A stretch of DNA of 64,000 nt from Eutreptiella sp. 'Long Island Sound 2002'. Lineage: Eukaryota; Euglenozoa; Euglenophyceae; Eutreptiales; Eutreptiaceae. The stretch spans positions 144,162,961 to 144,226,960 of the forward strand of contig OZ038382.1 of assembly GCA_964036045.1 (NCBI GenBank), read 5' to 3'. This document shows, piece by piece, positions 22,175-32,579 of the stretch. Within the stretch, counting starts at the first letter, position 1. Every line of letters begins with the position of its first letter. Both the position numbers and the translations under genes were made by a program. Under the pieces are notes generated by a model, which was given only the letters and a program-made list of their open reading frames with translations, was not told where the DNA came from and did no database searches.

Positions 22175-24453
22175 TTCTCAAAATCCTCAAAATCCAGGGT
22201 CCAAATCCAAAAATATGGAAAATGTAATCCTCCTTCAACCCTGAACAGCAACCAGATCCCACAAGTATAGCAATAACCCCATTCACAATCCAAATCAGGC
22301 TGCGGGCTTCCGTTCAGCACACCGGTATTCCCACGGTGGCGGGCATGTACAAGAATTGCACCAAGGAAGAAAGCCCTGAAATTGGCATATGAACACAAAT
22401 GAAGCAAAGTTGGGGAAAGAGGTAAACATACACATTCACAGCCATAAACCCCTCATTCCCTGGACTCAAGACCTTCCCTTGACTCATCAACATATTGCCC
22501 TGAACCCGGTCAAATGAGATGGCTGAATGCCATGTGTCACAAGTCACTACATAAACCCCAAAAGTGTGTTCACTCCCAAGCCTCTAAATCCTAGCCTAAT
22601 AGGGGGGGTGGCGTGTCATGGCTTAGAGTGGCACTCAGGACCATGCCCTACCCTGACATAACCTTGGTTGGACTTGGAGTCGAATGGGCTTGGAGAAATG
22701 ACCTATGAGTTTGAACTCATAACATGCCAAAAAATTGCCAATTCACACCATATTGGCCATATATCTCATATATGCTCAAAATTGAGGTTACCACTTATCC
22801 GAAGGCTCAAAGCATGCATGGAATCGAAGTCTAGTATTCATGGAGGATAGAGACCAAAGGCCAATGCCCATGTACATCCCCATTTTACCCTCGAAACCCC
22901 TTCGGATATGGGCGCCACGCACTGCCCAAGTCAGCCCATGATCTTGAGACCAATTCTTGTGATCCTACATGCGCCAAGCCAAATGGAGTACGCGGTCCGG
23001 CATATGGTGGTGTTCAACTCCAAAGCATATGCCAACATTTGAACAACATATCATGGTTCGACTCTCCATAGGCTTCTTGCTGTGTGCTGACCAGGTAAGT
23101 ACACAAAACGCAAAAATGAGCAAAAATTGAGGTCAAAAACAAGAAAATATGACCAAATACAAAGTTGTCATGATAGTATATCTCTATGCTCACCCATGAT
23201 ATCCGCTCATGATTCAATACACAAATGATTGGAACCATTTGCGAACAATTCCCCCACTTGGATCCCCAATCGGGCGCATGGAGATACCTTCGCCACTAAT
23301 ATCTACATGCCCCATGAAAATGGGAGTGCACCCATGGATCTCTTTATCAAACATACCATGAGCAATACATACGCGGTAGACTTGGTCTAGCGTTTTGAAT
23401 TCCACAATTGGGACATGGGCAAAGCCCTTGTCACGTATGGCTCCCCATCTCTTCGGCCACACGAAGATATATAACATGGGCGTGAGCATATCAAACATAT
23501 ACCATGCATACAACACATACCCTCAAAATATGGCTCCCACCATGATATGCCATGTCCCTCCATTGACATAACTTCACGTTAAAAATACGTAGGAACCCAA
23601 GGAAAGTTGCTATGCAACCCCAACACTCATGCGGCAGACTCGAAAGTCGCATCGAAATATTCGGGTACACGGTCCAAGAGTTATATATCACTTTATACCC
23701 TCTTGACCCTTTTCCCTTGCTACACCGGGCACGTGTGCGCACCAAAGGCGTTTGATGCTTCCTAAATTAACTTGAGACTAAGGCGCTTGCAACCCCACCT
23801 TTCTTATTCTCTTTCCTCACACTCGCGTGTAGATATGGCTCTTCAAAGTGGTCCCACGATTCGCTTTTGTTTCCCTTATATCTCCAAGTCAAATGGGTGG
23901 CAAGTATAGGGGAAACCTGATTCGGGCATAGGGAGAAGAGTACGACCACTCGAAGAAGTCCAAATCAAGTGCGGCGATGTCGAAGTCGAAAATCCAATTT
24001 CGACATCGCGAAAAATTCTGATTAAAATTTCGAGTGCTTATTTAGAGAATTGCGGATGCAACGAACCCTTTGCTGATGAAATCTGACCCTTCAACGGAAT
24101 ATCCGCCAAAATATCTGGAAATAACAGTTAACCAATCGGTTAACGCAAAAACGCGAGCCAACTGACAGTCGCCGATACATTGACCATCAGAACGAAAGGC
24201 TGAAAAATTACGGAAACATTATGATAATAAAACCCTGTTGATTCCTGATATTCCGATATATAAATCTCCGCTGGCGGTGCCTCGGTACTGAATATGGCCG
24301 CACATAGCCGGAATGGCCCAACCTATCACACTATCACATCGGGTTAGGTCAGGTGGATGGGAGAGTATGATATCAGCCAATGGCGGCTTGCCGGCACATA
24401 GATACACACCCCAAGTGACCCCAAGATGACCACGGGGGTCCGAACCGGCTTCA
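22097..24453 (-). repeat. 5' LTR of element A
   Basis: It is the same length as the 3' LTR (2,357 bp) and about 98.9% identical by eye. The outer end, GGCTTCA on the plus strand, is followed directly by 184-bp satellite. The TATA-like box is at 24255-24265, which would leave a leader of about 2 kb before the gag Met at 22174. Confidence 0.9.
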
Positions 24454-24600
24454 GTGATTTCAAGTTGTTCAAGTTGGTCACTAGTGCTAGGTGAGGCTAG
24501 ACAATGAACAATTTGTGCCCGTGCATGCTCTTTACTCAAGAATACGAACCGGAGGGTGCAAAGAAAGGCTCAAAACAACTGTATTTGCACACACGCCATC
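24454..24600 (+). repeat. Part-unit of the 184-bp satellite
   Basis: It begins GTGATTTCAAGTTG, the position in the satellite unit where the left flank of element A stops, and runs through CTAGGTGAGGCT and GTGCATGCTCTTTACTCAAG. It is the other side of the insertion site, more diverged than the left array. Confidence 0.8.
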
Positions 24601-24625
24601 ATTAGATTTGCAAATGCTGTAATGG

Positions 24626-25150
24626 TCAGAGCCACACTCCCTTGGCACTGCCTGTCAGAAAAAACAAAAAGGAATCCCCCTTGTATGTGAGCACACACAA
24701 GCTGCGTTTATATGGGCTGTAAGGTGTGTCCTTCTCCCTTAAATGACCCACCAAGGGGTAACAAAACGCCCCAATAGTAACAACTTGCTGGGCCGCTGTG
24801 TGTTTCGGGTCCACATGATCTACGAGGTCTGTGAGTGTGTATTTCTGACACTGTGCTGCCTCTGATAGGAAGCACGCGTCTGCAATAGGCATGATGGTAT
24901 CATCTTCACTAAGAAGACATGCCGTCGGTATGCAAAGGAACCACTGAAAATTGTTACCCTTCCCATGCATTGACACACTGCACCAAACAGAAGCAAGCCA
25001 CAAATGAGTTCTGAGTTTTGCAATAGGCATGATTGTATTATCTTCACTAAGGAGACATGCCGTCGGCGTGCAAAGGAACCACTGAAAATTGTTACCCTCC
25101 CCATGCATTGACACACTGCACCAAACAGAAGCAAGCACCAATGAGTTCAA
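24626..25150 (-). CDS. Coding-like open frame of unknown function with a duplicated 46-residue block
   Basis: The frame covers 174 codons. The first part consists of two copies of a 46-residue block (LASVWCSVSMHGEGNNFQWF and on), which arises from a 138-bp tandem duplication in frame. The C-terminal part, from DACFLSEAAQCQKYTLTDLV, has the composition of a soluble protein with a short hydrophobic stretch near the end. Each block is preceded by a T-rich run and CAG (GCTTCTGTTTGGTGCAG on the minus strand), so it could instead be an exon with a duplicated acceptor. I recognise no family. Confidence 0.3.
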   Translation of the reverse strand: MNSLVLASVWCSVSMHGEGNNFQWFLCTPTACLLSEDNTIMPIAKLRTHLWLASVWCSVSMHGKGNNFQWFLCIPTACLLSEDDTIMPIADACFLSEAAQCQKYTLTDLVDHVDPKHTAAQQVVTIGAFCYPLVGHLREKDTPYSPYKRSLCVLTYKGDSFLFFLTGSAKGVWL

Positions 25151-25156
25151 AGATCA
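24881..25156. repeat. 138-bp tandem duplication
   Basis: TGCAATAGGCATGAT occurs at 24881 and again at 25019, and the two 138-bp units match almost base for base. They lie in the open frame above and keep it in phase (138 is a multiple of 3). Confidence 0.85.
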
Positions 25157-25366
25157 AGATATTGTGGCATGTGCATACGTACCTAGGTAGAGTTAGCAGT
25201 TCATGGGCACCAACCGTGCCTCCGCCCAAAATGCTAGCTTCAAGGCTTAAACCTCGAGAAGCACTTGCAATGCGATAGGACATTTCCAACGGGGTTTACT
25301 CCGCCGCATGCTAACCACGCCCTTGACGTCCTGGTGAGTGTGTTCACCACCTTCGCTTGACAGCAC

Positions 25367-25812
25367 CTACGGAGCGTAGAGAAGGTATAAGAGGTATAAT
25401 GTATAATAGGTTGCGTATTGCCGCAACGGGAGGACGGGGTCTACAATTATGCTAACAACCTGTAGATTGCCGTGCTTCAACAAGCGTGCTTGATAATGAG
25501 CCAAGAAATAATGGCATTGCACCGTCAACCGCTCTTCCCGAAGATGCAATACCGAGAGTAGCTCGTCCAATCGCCCGTAATCACGGTCTCGTGCCTTGAC
25601 ACGTTTTGGTGCCGTGGCCCTATTTGGTCCACTGCCACACTGCAAGGGGGCAGTGTGCAGTTGGCCATTAATTGTAGGGCAAGTCTCCTCAGTTCACGTA
25701 GGTAGAACTGTAGTGGCTCCTGCTGAACGGACCTACGTTGCTGAGTGACGGAGGTAACCTCCAGCCCATCAGCCTGTTTTGGCAGTATTTGATAGACGTC
25801 TTGCCAAAACAC
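25367..25812 (-). pseudogene. Coding-like fragment with one frame change, unknown
   Basis: Two overlapping minus-strand frames together read about 140 residues with protein-like composition: VYQILPKQADGLEVTSV in the first, then LDELLSVLHLREERLTVQ in the second. The change of frame falls near 25620. No motif allows a name. It could be a remnant of a host gene or of a DNA transposon. Confidence 0.25.
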
Positions 25813-25989
25813 GTGGGATGCAGCGTTCTAGGGCGTGGTGCCGGACCCCCCCAATTTCGGGTGTTGTTAATATGGTTGGAACCCGGAATTTCACATGTTA
25901 CATGGGTGCACTATGATGCAAGAATGTGCCTTCCATGTTTCGTTTGCTCGATATTGCCCGTTTTGCACTTTTTGCGATTTGATCTTTGT

Positions 25990-26145
25990 GTGCTGTAACT
26001 AGTTATCGCGGGGTTAGAACGGGGTTAGAGCACTAGTTATCGCGTGGGTTATCGCGCGATGACCTAGTTATCGCGGGGGTTATCACGGGGGTTATCGCGC
26101 GATAACCTAGTTATCGTGTGGGTTATCGCGTGGGTTATCGCGCTT
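25990..26145. repeat. Cluster of GTTATCGCG repeats and palindromes
   Basis: The unit (CTA)GTTATCGCG with small variants occurs about ten times in 150 bp on one strand, mixed with inverted copies. GTTATCGCGCGATAAC at 26091-26106 is a perfect 16-bp palindrome. The core resembles the TATCACGC repeats at the ends of the pogo-like transposon at 4371-5936. It may be the subterminal region of a related element; no matching second end was found. Confidence 0.6.
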
Positions 26146-26890
26146 CATTTTATGTTTCCCCTTTTCGCTGTAGCTCTCAAAGCCTTCGTATTCTTTGATA
26201 ATGGCCCTTGCTGCTGCCCACGCTTGGTGCGAGCACCATCAAAAGCTCCTTGGGGTCCGTCGCCTTGGCGGTCCTGAAGGGGTTTACGATGGGTGATGCC
26301 AATGTGAGGCGCCCTGTGGCGACCCGCTTTGAACATGAACGCTGCATCCCACGGGGTTTCTCAACAAATCCCGAATGACAAAACATCGCGGCTTCCATCG
26401 ATTTGGATGGCTGCCCGGCCCACGCTCTAGTGGTGGCACATACGGCGACTCTTTGGTGTGCTTCTTGCATATCGCTCTGAATTCTTGTATCATTCCCGCG
26501 GGCACTAGCCCGGCTGCTTGGCATCTTGGTCTTGTAACCAAAGATCTATGCCATGTAAGCCTATATTGACCACAACCTCCTTTGTACAATGTGACACATC
26601 GTACCCCACATCAAGGTCCGACTCAAAGATCTGGAAGTAGTCCGCTAGAGGGGTGGAAATGTAAGTAGCTCTCCCAAACAACCCCAATCGGGGTAATGTA
26701 CAATGCGGTAACAATGTCCATCCAGTTCGCCATCCCTTGCTGCCTTTAAGACTTCTACGAGTCCCAGCGGTCTATGTGTAGGTGCAAATGATTGGGATTC
26801 TCCTTCCCAATGTACTGCCCAACCCGCAGTATCGAATCCAAGCGATGGGGTTGGCGTGTAAAGGGCAAAGTTAGGCAAATGCTCACACAA
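26146..26890 (-). pseudogene. Coding-like region of unknown function, broken into several frames
   Basis: Minus-strand pieces with protein-like composition overlap: one from 26890 (FDTAGWAVHWEGESQSF), one near 26700-26510 (DYFQIFESDLDVGYDVSHC), one near 26590-26290 (PAGMIQEFRAICKKHTKE). Transitions between them could be introns or frameshifts. The position next to the GTTATCGCG cluster suggests a decayed transposase, but no catalytic motif is visible, so no function is given. Confidence 0.25.
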
Positions 26891-27261
26891 CCGAGCAGCT
26901 CATACGCATCAACCTTCGCCCTGTCAATAAACGCACCAGGTAACGTGGGTAATCACAAGGTAGATGCAATCTGTCTCGGTTTGCTAATTGGGTGGAATGT
27001 GGGTGGTAATTGGGTGGAATCAAGCTGCACCTTTCTTGTCGACAAATGTACCCCATCTACGTTGTTCACCAATTCCTCTTTCAGCTTGGTGACTCTACCG
27101 CGGTACGCACCAATGCTCGTCTCCTTGCAAAATCAATAAACTTTGCCCATGTCACTTTTGCTGTACCATGGACAACAGATTCTGCACTACTTTCTCCGAC
27201 GGCGGATTGCGTGGTGCTCTTAGTCGTGTGACAATCTGGGGTTTACATTTTTTTTCTTGAT
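26891..27261. other. No gene seen
   Basis: Short open frames only. A T-run (27250-27257) precedes the next coding-like piece. Confidence 0.3.
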
Positions 27262-27883
27262 TTGATGCTTGGGGGTGCCTTCGGATTTGCGTCTCAAGAC
27301 ATTCTGGCGGCTTGCGAGGTCAACGAAAAAGGTGTTGAAGCAATCAACGACACCAAGGATTGGGATCAAGGGTCAATGCGTGCTGTACTACAACGCTTCA
27401 GGCTTTGGCATACGAAGAGCAGCACCGCAAAGGAATTGTGGGTGCAGTTGAAGCGTGAGATTGCAGCAGGTTTGAGGGAGCCACGCACAGTACCACTGAA
27501 GATGCCTCCCAACACCCTTATCTACAAGCCATGTTTGAGTGGAGCCAAGGCAAGTTCCATTGGGAATTGTTGGGACTTCGATTGCAACTGCTGCGGCAAG
27601 GTTGCTTGACGACCTTGTACATGAGGTGACGGCCCAGGCTACCTTCGATTTGCACAAGTTCCCTTTCCAAGGCATGTACTTGAGCAGACTAAAGGCATCC
27701 TGGGAAGGGTCTCTTGGACCGTATTGGGCGGAGAAAAGAGGAGGCATCACAGTCCTTTGTAGCGCATTGTTGCAATTCGGAGACCCGGCAATTGCATTGC
27801 CAACAGCATCTGATGCACCACGGGAGGTACTGTCACACAAATTGTGTTCTGTTGACATTGCTGACCCCTTGCTCATTTTCTGA
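27262..27883 (+). pseudogene. Coding-like region with one frame change, unknown
   Basis: Two plus-strand frames follow one another: 27262-27609 (QDILAACEVNEKGVEAINDT) and 27539-27883 (TAAARLLDDLVHEVTAQATF, ending SVDIADPLLIF at a TGA). Together they would give about 200 residues with normal composition. The opposite strand has an open frame of 282 codons over the same stretch, so strand assignment is not certain. No family is recognised. Confidence 0.25.
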
Positions 27884-28358
27884 GTGTCTATTTTTTTTCG
27901 AAAGCTTTCGCTCAGGCCACTTGGCTCTTTTGCATGTGCCTCGTTTGCTTTGCTCTTGAGTCGTGGTAACCAGAGCCTCCGTTGACGCAGAGACGGTAGA
28001 GAATCCAAGACGGTTTGGTGTTGCTGTGCATTGTGTACACATATGCCCCCAAATGGCTCCGTGACAAGAAGTTTGTGATTGTCCATTGCATGCATGCATA
28101 CACTTGTGTGCAGAAAATATTTAGTTCCATGCCCCTGTATTTGTGATGAGTGCTTTGCCAAAAATTGTATGAACCCTAGTGCATTCAACCCATGGGAAAA
28201 ACTGTAGGAGTTCTGATTGGGTCCGGCTTCTTCCAATAAAACCGGTGGTACATGAACTCATTGGTCAGTGTGAAATGCTGCAGTTGTTCTTGCCCAGCCC
28301 CTGCACAACCTCCTTCTGCATCCTTCTGCATCCTTCTCTCTCCCCTATATTTTCCAGG
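27884..28358. other. No gene seen
   Basis: AT-rich stretch with a pyrimidine-rich run at its end (about 28327-28357) that looks like the upstream side of a splice acceptor. Confidence 0.3.
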
Positions 28359-28908
28359 TGGTAGATGCCGAGCTTCAGCCACCATGTCCTGCCCCTCAAG
28401 TGCCAGTGGAGCCGCGGGCACTACGGGCCAGGCCAGAGCCCCCGGCAAAGCTCGATGAGGCCTTCGTGTAGAGCGAGATCCGACGCCGCACAGACGCTGC
28501 CGTGAAGGCCGAGCGCAGCCGTGCCAAGACAGACGTGACGGCAGCCCGCACCACACAGAGGAAGGCCGAGCAGATGGCCAAAGAGCTTCGGCGGGTGCAG
28601 ATTGGGTTGGAGAAGGAGCGCAAGGCACGCAGCGATGAGTTGCGCAAGGCGAAGGCCCGCGCCTCGGATTTGGAGAAGGCGAACAAGGATGCCGCTGATA
28701 AGGAAGCGGCTGCATCAGCTGCCGAGGCAGCTCGCAAAGAATTGGAAGCAGCTCGCAAGGAATCCGAAGTGGTGCACAGTGGGGCGCCCAATGGAATGGA
28801 GAGGAATGGGGATGGGCAATCGGCAATTGCTTTTGACACATTTATGAAATCAGTCCTGATTTCGTACAGTAGGAATTCGATATTACTTGGCATTGATTTT
28901 TGTCTATC
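28359..28908 (+). pseudogene. Possible internal exon coding for an Ala/Lys/Glu-rich coiled coil
   Basis: The stretch starts after TATTTTCCAG, a good acceptor with an upstream pyrimidine tract, and ends before GTAAGA, a good donor. In between one frame reads a Pro-rich segment, one in-frame TAG at 28469, and then a highly charged heptad-like stretch from KAERSRAKTDVTAARTTQRK to ARKELEAARKESE that should form a coiled coil. The tail is hydrophobic. The TAG makes it a pseudogene or means the real start is the downstream GTG/ATG. Coiled coils give little clue to function. A retained host gene fragment is possible. Confidence 0.35.
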
Positions 28909-29319
28909 GGTAAGATTGCTTTGCTGAATATGTCAATACGACAAAGGTCTGCAGATGCCACATGCGTATTTACTCAGGGCCCTTCCTGAGATTGTGCCTG
29001 TTCCTACTTCACAGCTGCCCCCTCTCGAAGTAGGGCTTAACAGATTTAGTGCGTTGACCGACGCACAAGCAGTGTGTCTCAGGAAATAACAGAACACCTG
29101 TGCGGGGAGAATGTTGAACTGCACCATCTAGTGGCCGAAAAATCTGGTTCAGAGAACATCAAAATCCTGCATATCTGCCATGCCTCCCGCATGAGGCTGT
29201 GTCTTGTGCCTCCTCCTTGATATCGTCCATTTCACTTCACTTTGCCTCATTATGTATGGTAACCGCATCACTGACTGACCGCTGCATGGCAGCAAGTTGG
29301 CCTGCCAGTGTTGTCCAGG
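28909..29319. other. No gene seen
   Basis: Nothing recognisable; unique sequence leading into simple repeats. Confidence 0.3.
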
Positions 29320-29572
29320 GCCCTGTTGTCTGTTGACTGTTGCCTGTTGCCTGACGTCAGTTGGAAGTCGTCAACTGTTGTCTGCTATCTGTTGTCTGTT
29401 GTTGTCTGTTGTCCGTTGTCTATCGCTCTGTTGCCGGCCGTCAGTTGAACATCGTCATCTATTGTCTTTTGTTTGTTGTCTGTTGTCGGTTTTCTGTTGC
29501 CTGCAGTTTGTTGAACGTCGTCGTCCATTGTCTGTTGTCTGTTGTCTGTTGCCTGTTGCCTGACGTCAGTTT
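29320..29572 (+). repeat. GTTGTCT-rich imperfect tandem repeat
   Basis: CTGTTGTCTGTTGTCTGTTG and variants (GTTGCCT, GTTGAAC) fill the stretch, with a roughly 90-bp longer periodicity marked by CGTCAGTT and by GAACRTCGTC. Open frames over it are products of the repeat. Confidence 0.8.
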
Positions 29573-29689
29573 ATTTTCAGTGCAGACCTGGAAAGACAAG
29601 ATGCAGCCCCAGTGAACACATGAAAAATGGTACAGGTGGGATTTGTGTTCTCGCTTCAAAAAATATGTTTCGCAGGGTATTGGAGCAAG

Positions 29690-32320
29690 TTATGAAGTGT
29701 TTCCGAGCCGCAGGCACGAAAAAAACTGCATTTTTAGCCCAAAAAATGGCCAAAAAATGCCAGTTTTTGGCCTAAAACAGTGTTTGTGGGGCCTGAGTGG
29801 TCGGATGTAGGGCCTCCCACCCTATTTTGAGGGTGCTGGACTCAAAAAAATGTGTTTTGCCAGGTTTTGGTGCAAGTTGTCGAGTGTTTCGGAGCCGCCA
29901 TCACCAAAAAAACCCCATTTTTTGCCCAAAAATGGCCAAAAAAAGCCATTTTTGGGCTTCAAACAGTGTTTTTGGGGCCTGAGTGGGCAGTTGTAGGGCC
30001 TCCCACCCTATTTTCAGGGTGCTGGACTCAAAAAAAATGTGTTTTGCAAGGTTTTGGAGCAGGTTATCGAGTTTTTCGGAGCCGCCATCACCAAAAAAAC
30101 CGCTTTTTTTGCCCCAAAATGGCCAAAAAAAACATTTTTTGGCCTAAAACAGTGTTTCTGGGGCCTGAGTGGTCAGTTGTAGGGCTCCCCACCCTATTTT
30201 GAAGGTGCTGGACTCAAAAAAAACGTGTTTTGCAAGTTTTTGGAGCAGGTTATCGAGTGTTTTGGAGCCGCCATCACCAAATAACCGCATTTTTTGCCCC
30301 AAAATGGCCAAAAAAAGACATTTTTTGGCCTAAAACAGTGTTTTTGGGGCGTGAGTGGTCAGTTGTAGGGCCCCCCACCCTATTTTGAGGGTGCTGGACT
30401 CAAAAAGAAGTGTTTTGCAAGATTTTGGAGCAAGTTATTGATTGTTTTGGAGCCGCCATCACCAAAAAACCGCATTTTTTGCCCCAAAATGGCCAAAAAA
30501 TGCCATTTTTTCCCCCAAAACAGTGTTTCTGGGGACTGAGTGGGCAGTTGTAGGGCCCCCCACCCTATTTTGAGGGTGCTGGAGTCACAAAAATGTGTTT
30601 TGCAAGATTTTGGAGCAAGTTATTGAGTGTTTCGGAGCCGCCATCACCAAAAAAAACCGCATTTTTTGCCCAAAAATGGCCAAAAAATGCCATTTTGTAG
30701 CCTAAAACAGCGTTTTTGGGGCCTGAGTGGTCAGTTGTAGGGCCCCATATCCTTTTTTCAGGGTGCTGGGCTCAGAAAATGTGTGTCGCAAGTTTTTGGA
30801 GCAGATAATCAAGGGTTTCAGGGGCGCCATCACCAAAAAAACGCATTTTTTGGCCAAAAATGGCCAGAAAAAGCCATTTTGTGGCCTAAAACAGTGTTTC
30901 TGGGGCCTGGGTGGTCACAGGTAGGGCCCCATACCCTATTTTGAGGATGCTTGACTCGAAAAAGGCGCGTTTTGCAGTGTTTTGGAGCAAATGGTCAAGG
31001 GTTCCGGAGCCACCATCACCAAAAAACCGCTTTTTTTGCCCAAAAAATGCCAAGTTTTGGGCCTAAAACAGCATTTTTGGGGCATGAGTGGTCAGTTGTA
31101 GGGCCCCATACCCTATTTTGAGTGTGGTGGACTCAGAAGAACGTGTAATGCAAGGTTTTTGGAGCACGTTATTGAGTGTTTGGGAGCCGCCATCACCAAA
31201 AAAACCGCATTTTTCTGCCCAAAAATGGCCAAAAAATACCATTTTGTAGCCTAAAACAGCGTTTTTGGGGCCTGAGTGGTCAGTTGTAGGGCCCCATATC
31301 CTTTTTTCAGGGTGCTGGGCTCACAAAATGTGTGTCGCAAGTTTTTGGAGCAGATAATCAAGGGTTTCAGGGGCGCCATCACCAAAAAAACGCATTTTTT
31401 TGGCCAAAAATGGCCAGAAAAAGCCATTTTGTGGCCTAAAACAGTGTTTCTGGGGCCTGGGTGGTCACAGGTAGGGCCCCATACCCTATTTTGAGGATGC
31501 TGGACTCCAAAAAGGCGCGTTTTGCAGTGTTTTGGAGCAAATGGTCAAGGGTTCCGGAGCCACCATCACCAAAATACAGCTTTTTTTGCCCAAAAAATGC
31601 CAAGTTTTGGGCCTAAAACAGCATTTTTGGGGCATGAGTGGTCAGTTGTAGGGCCCCATACCCTATTTTGAGTGTGGTGGACTCAGAAGAACGTGTAATG
31701 CAAGGTTTTTGGAGCACGTTATTGAGTGTTTGGGAGCCGCCATCACCAAAAAAACCGCATTTTTCTGCCCAAAAATGGCCAAAAAATACCATTTTGTAGC
31801 CTAAAACAGCGTTTTTGGGGCCTGAGTGGTCAGTTGTAGGGCCCCATATCCTATTTTCAGGGTGCTGGGCTCAAAAAATGTGTGTCGCAAGGTTTTGGAG
31901 CAGATAATCAAGGGTTTCAGGGGCGCCATCACCAAAAAAGCGCATTTTTTGGCCAAAAATGGCCAAAAAAAGCCATTTTTTGGCCTAAAACAGTGTTTTT
32001 GGGGCCTGAGTGGTCACAGGTAGGGCCCCATACCCTATTTTGAGGATGCTGGACTGAAAAAAGCGCGTTTTGCAGTGTTTTGGAGCAAATTACCAAGGGT
32101 TCCGGAGCCACCATCACCAAAAAACCGCTTTTTTTGCCCAAAAAATGGCATTTTTTTTCGCCTAAAACAGCATTTTTGGGGCCTGAGTGGTCAGTTGTAG
32201 GGCCCCATACCCTATTTTGAGTGTGGTGGACTCAGAAAAACGTGTTTTGCAGGTTTTTGGAGCAAGTTATTGAGTGTTTGGAGCCGCCATCACCAAAAAA
32301 CCGTATTTCTTGCCAAAAGC
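29690..32320 (+). repeat. About 185-bp satellite array with a 550-bp higher-order repeat
   Basis: The marker CATCACC in GCCGCCATCACCAAAAAA recurs at 29899, 30086, 30272, 30457, 30642, 30828, 31014, 31191, 31378, 31564, 31741, 31928, 32112 and 32288. Spacings are 184-187 except for 177, 177 and 176 at every third step in the second half. From about 30700 the array is therefore built of three-monomer blocks of 550 bp repeated three times, the first two nearly identical. Monomers carry A-runs and T-runs around GGCCAAAAAATGCC. Open frames here are by-products. Confidence 0.92.
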
Positions 32321-32579
32321 AAACATGTATGGTTTGAGCTATACAAAAGCTGCTATTCGCAACTAGGTGGTGAATGTCATATTTCTCGGATACGGCCCGA
32401 TTTTAGATGGAATCAAGCCTGCATTGTCGATCTTGGGGCTGGAAAATTTCCAATTTAGAGGGTGTGGGGGGGGCTAACTCCGGTAAATATGCTCTTTATG
32501 GTATAATTTGACAAAAAAAGTAGTATTTCTGACTTTAGCTGGTTTTGGGATTTTTGGACCCCATAAAATCCTAGGTGCA
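32321..32579. other. Unique spacer between two satellites
   Basis: No repeat unit and no credible gene. Confidence 0.3.

Larger units (their letters stand above)
11247..24453 (-). mobile_element. Gypsy chromovirus, element A: full-length with both LTRs
   Basis: On the minus strand the order is 5' LTR (22097-24453), primer binding site, gag, protease, RT, RNase H, integrase, chromodomain, polypurine tract, 3' LTR (11247-13603). Total length is about 13.2 kb. Both LTRs have the same length and differ at about 26 positions counted by eye, roughly 1.1%. The frame from gag to the end of pol is one register throughout with no frameshift, broken only by the gag/pol TAG and three nonsense codons at 21224, 18428 and 15269. 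This is a young copy that has only recently decayed. It serves as the reference for the fragments B to F. Confidence 0.92.

Noticed and set aside
22162-24218. Open frames of 60-100 codons repeated in all LTR copies
   Set aside because: They overlap each other in several frames and are not kept in copy B, apart from the gag start at the LTR end.
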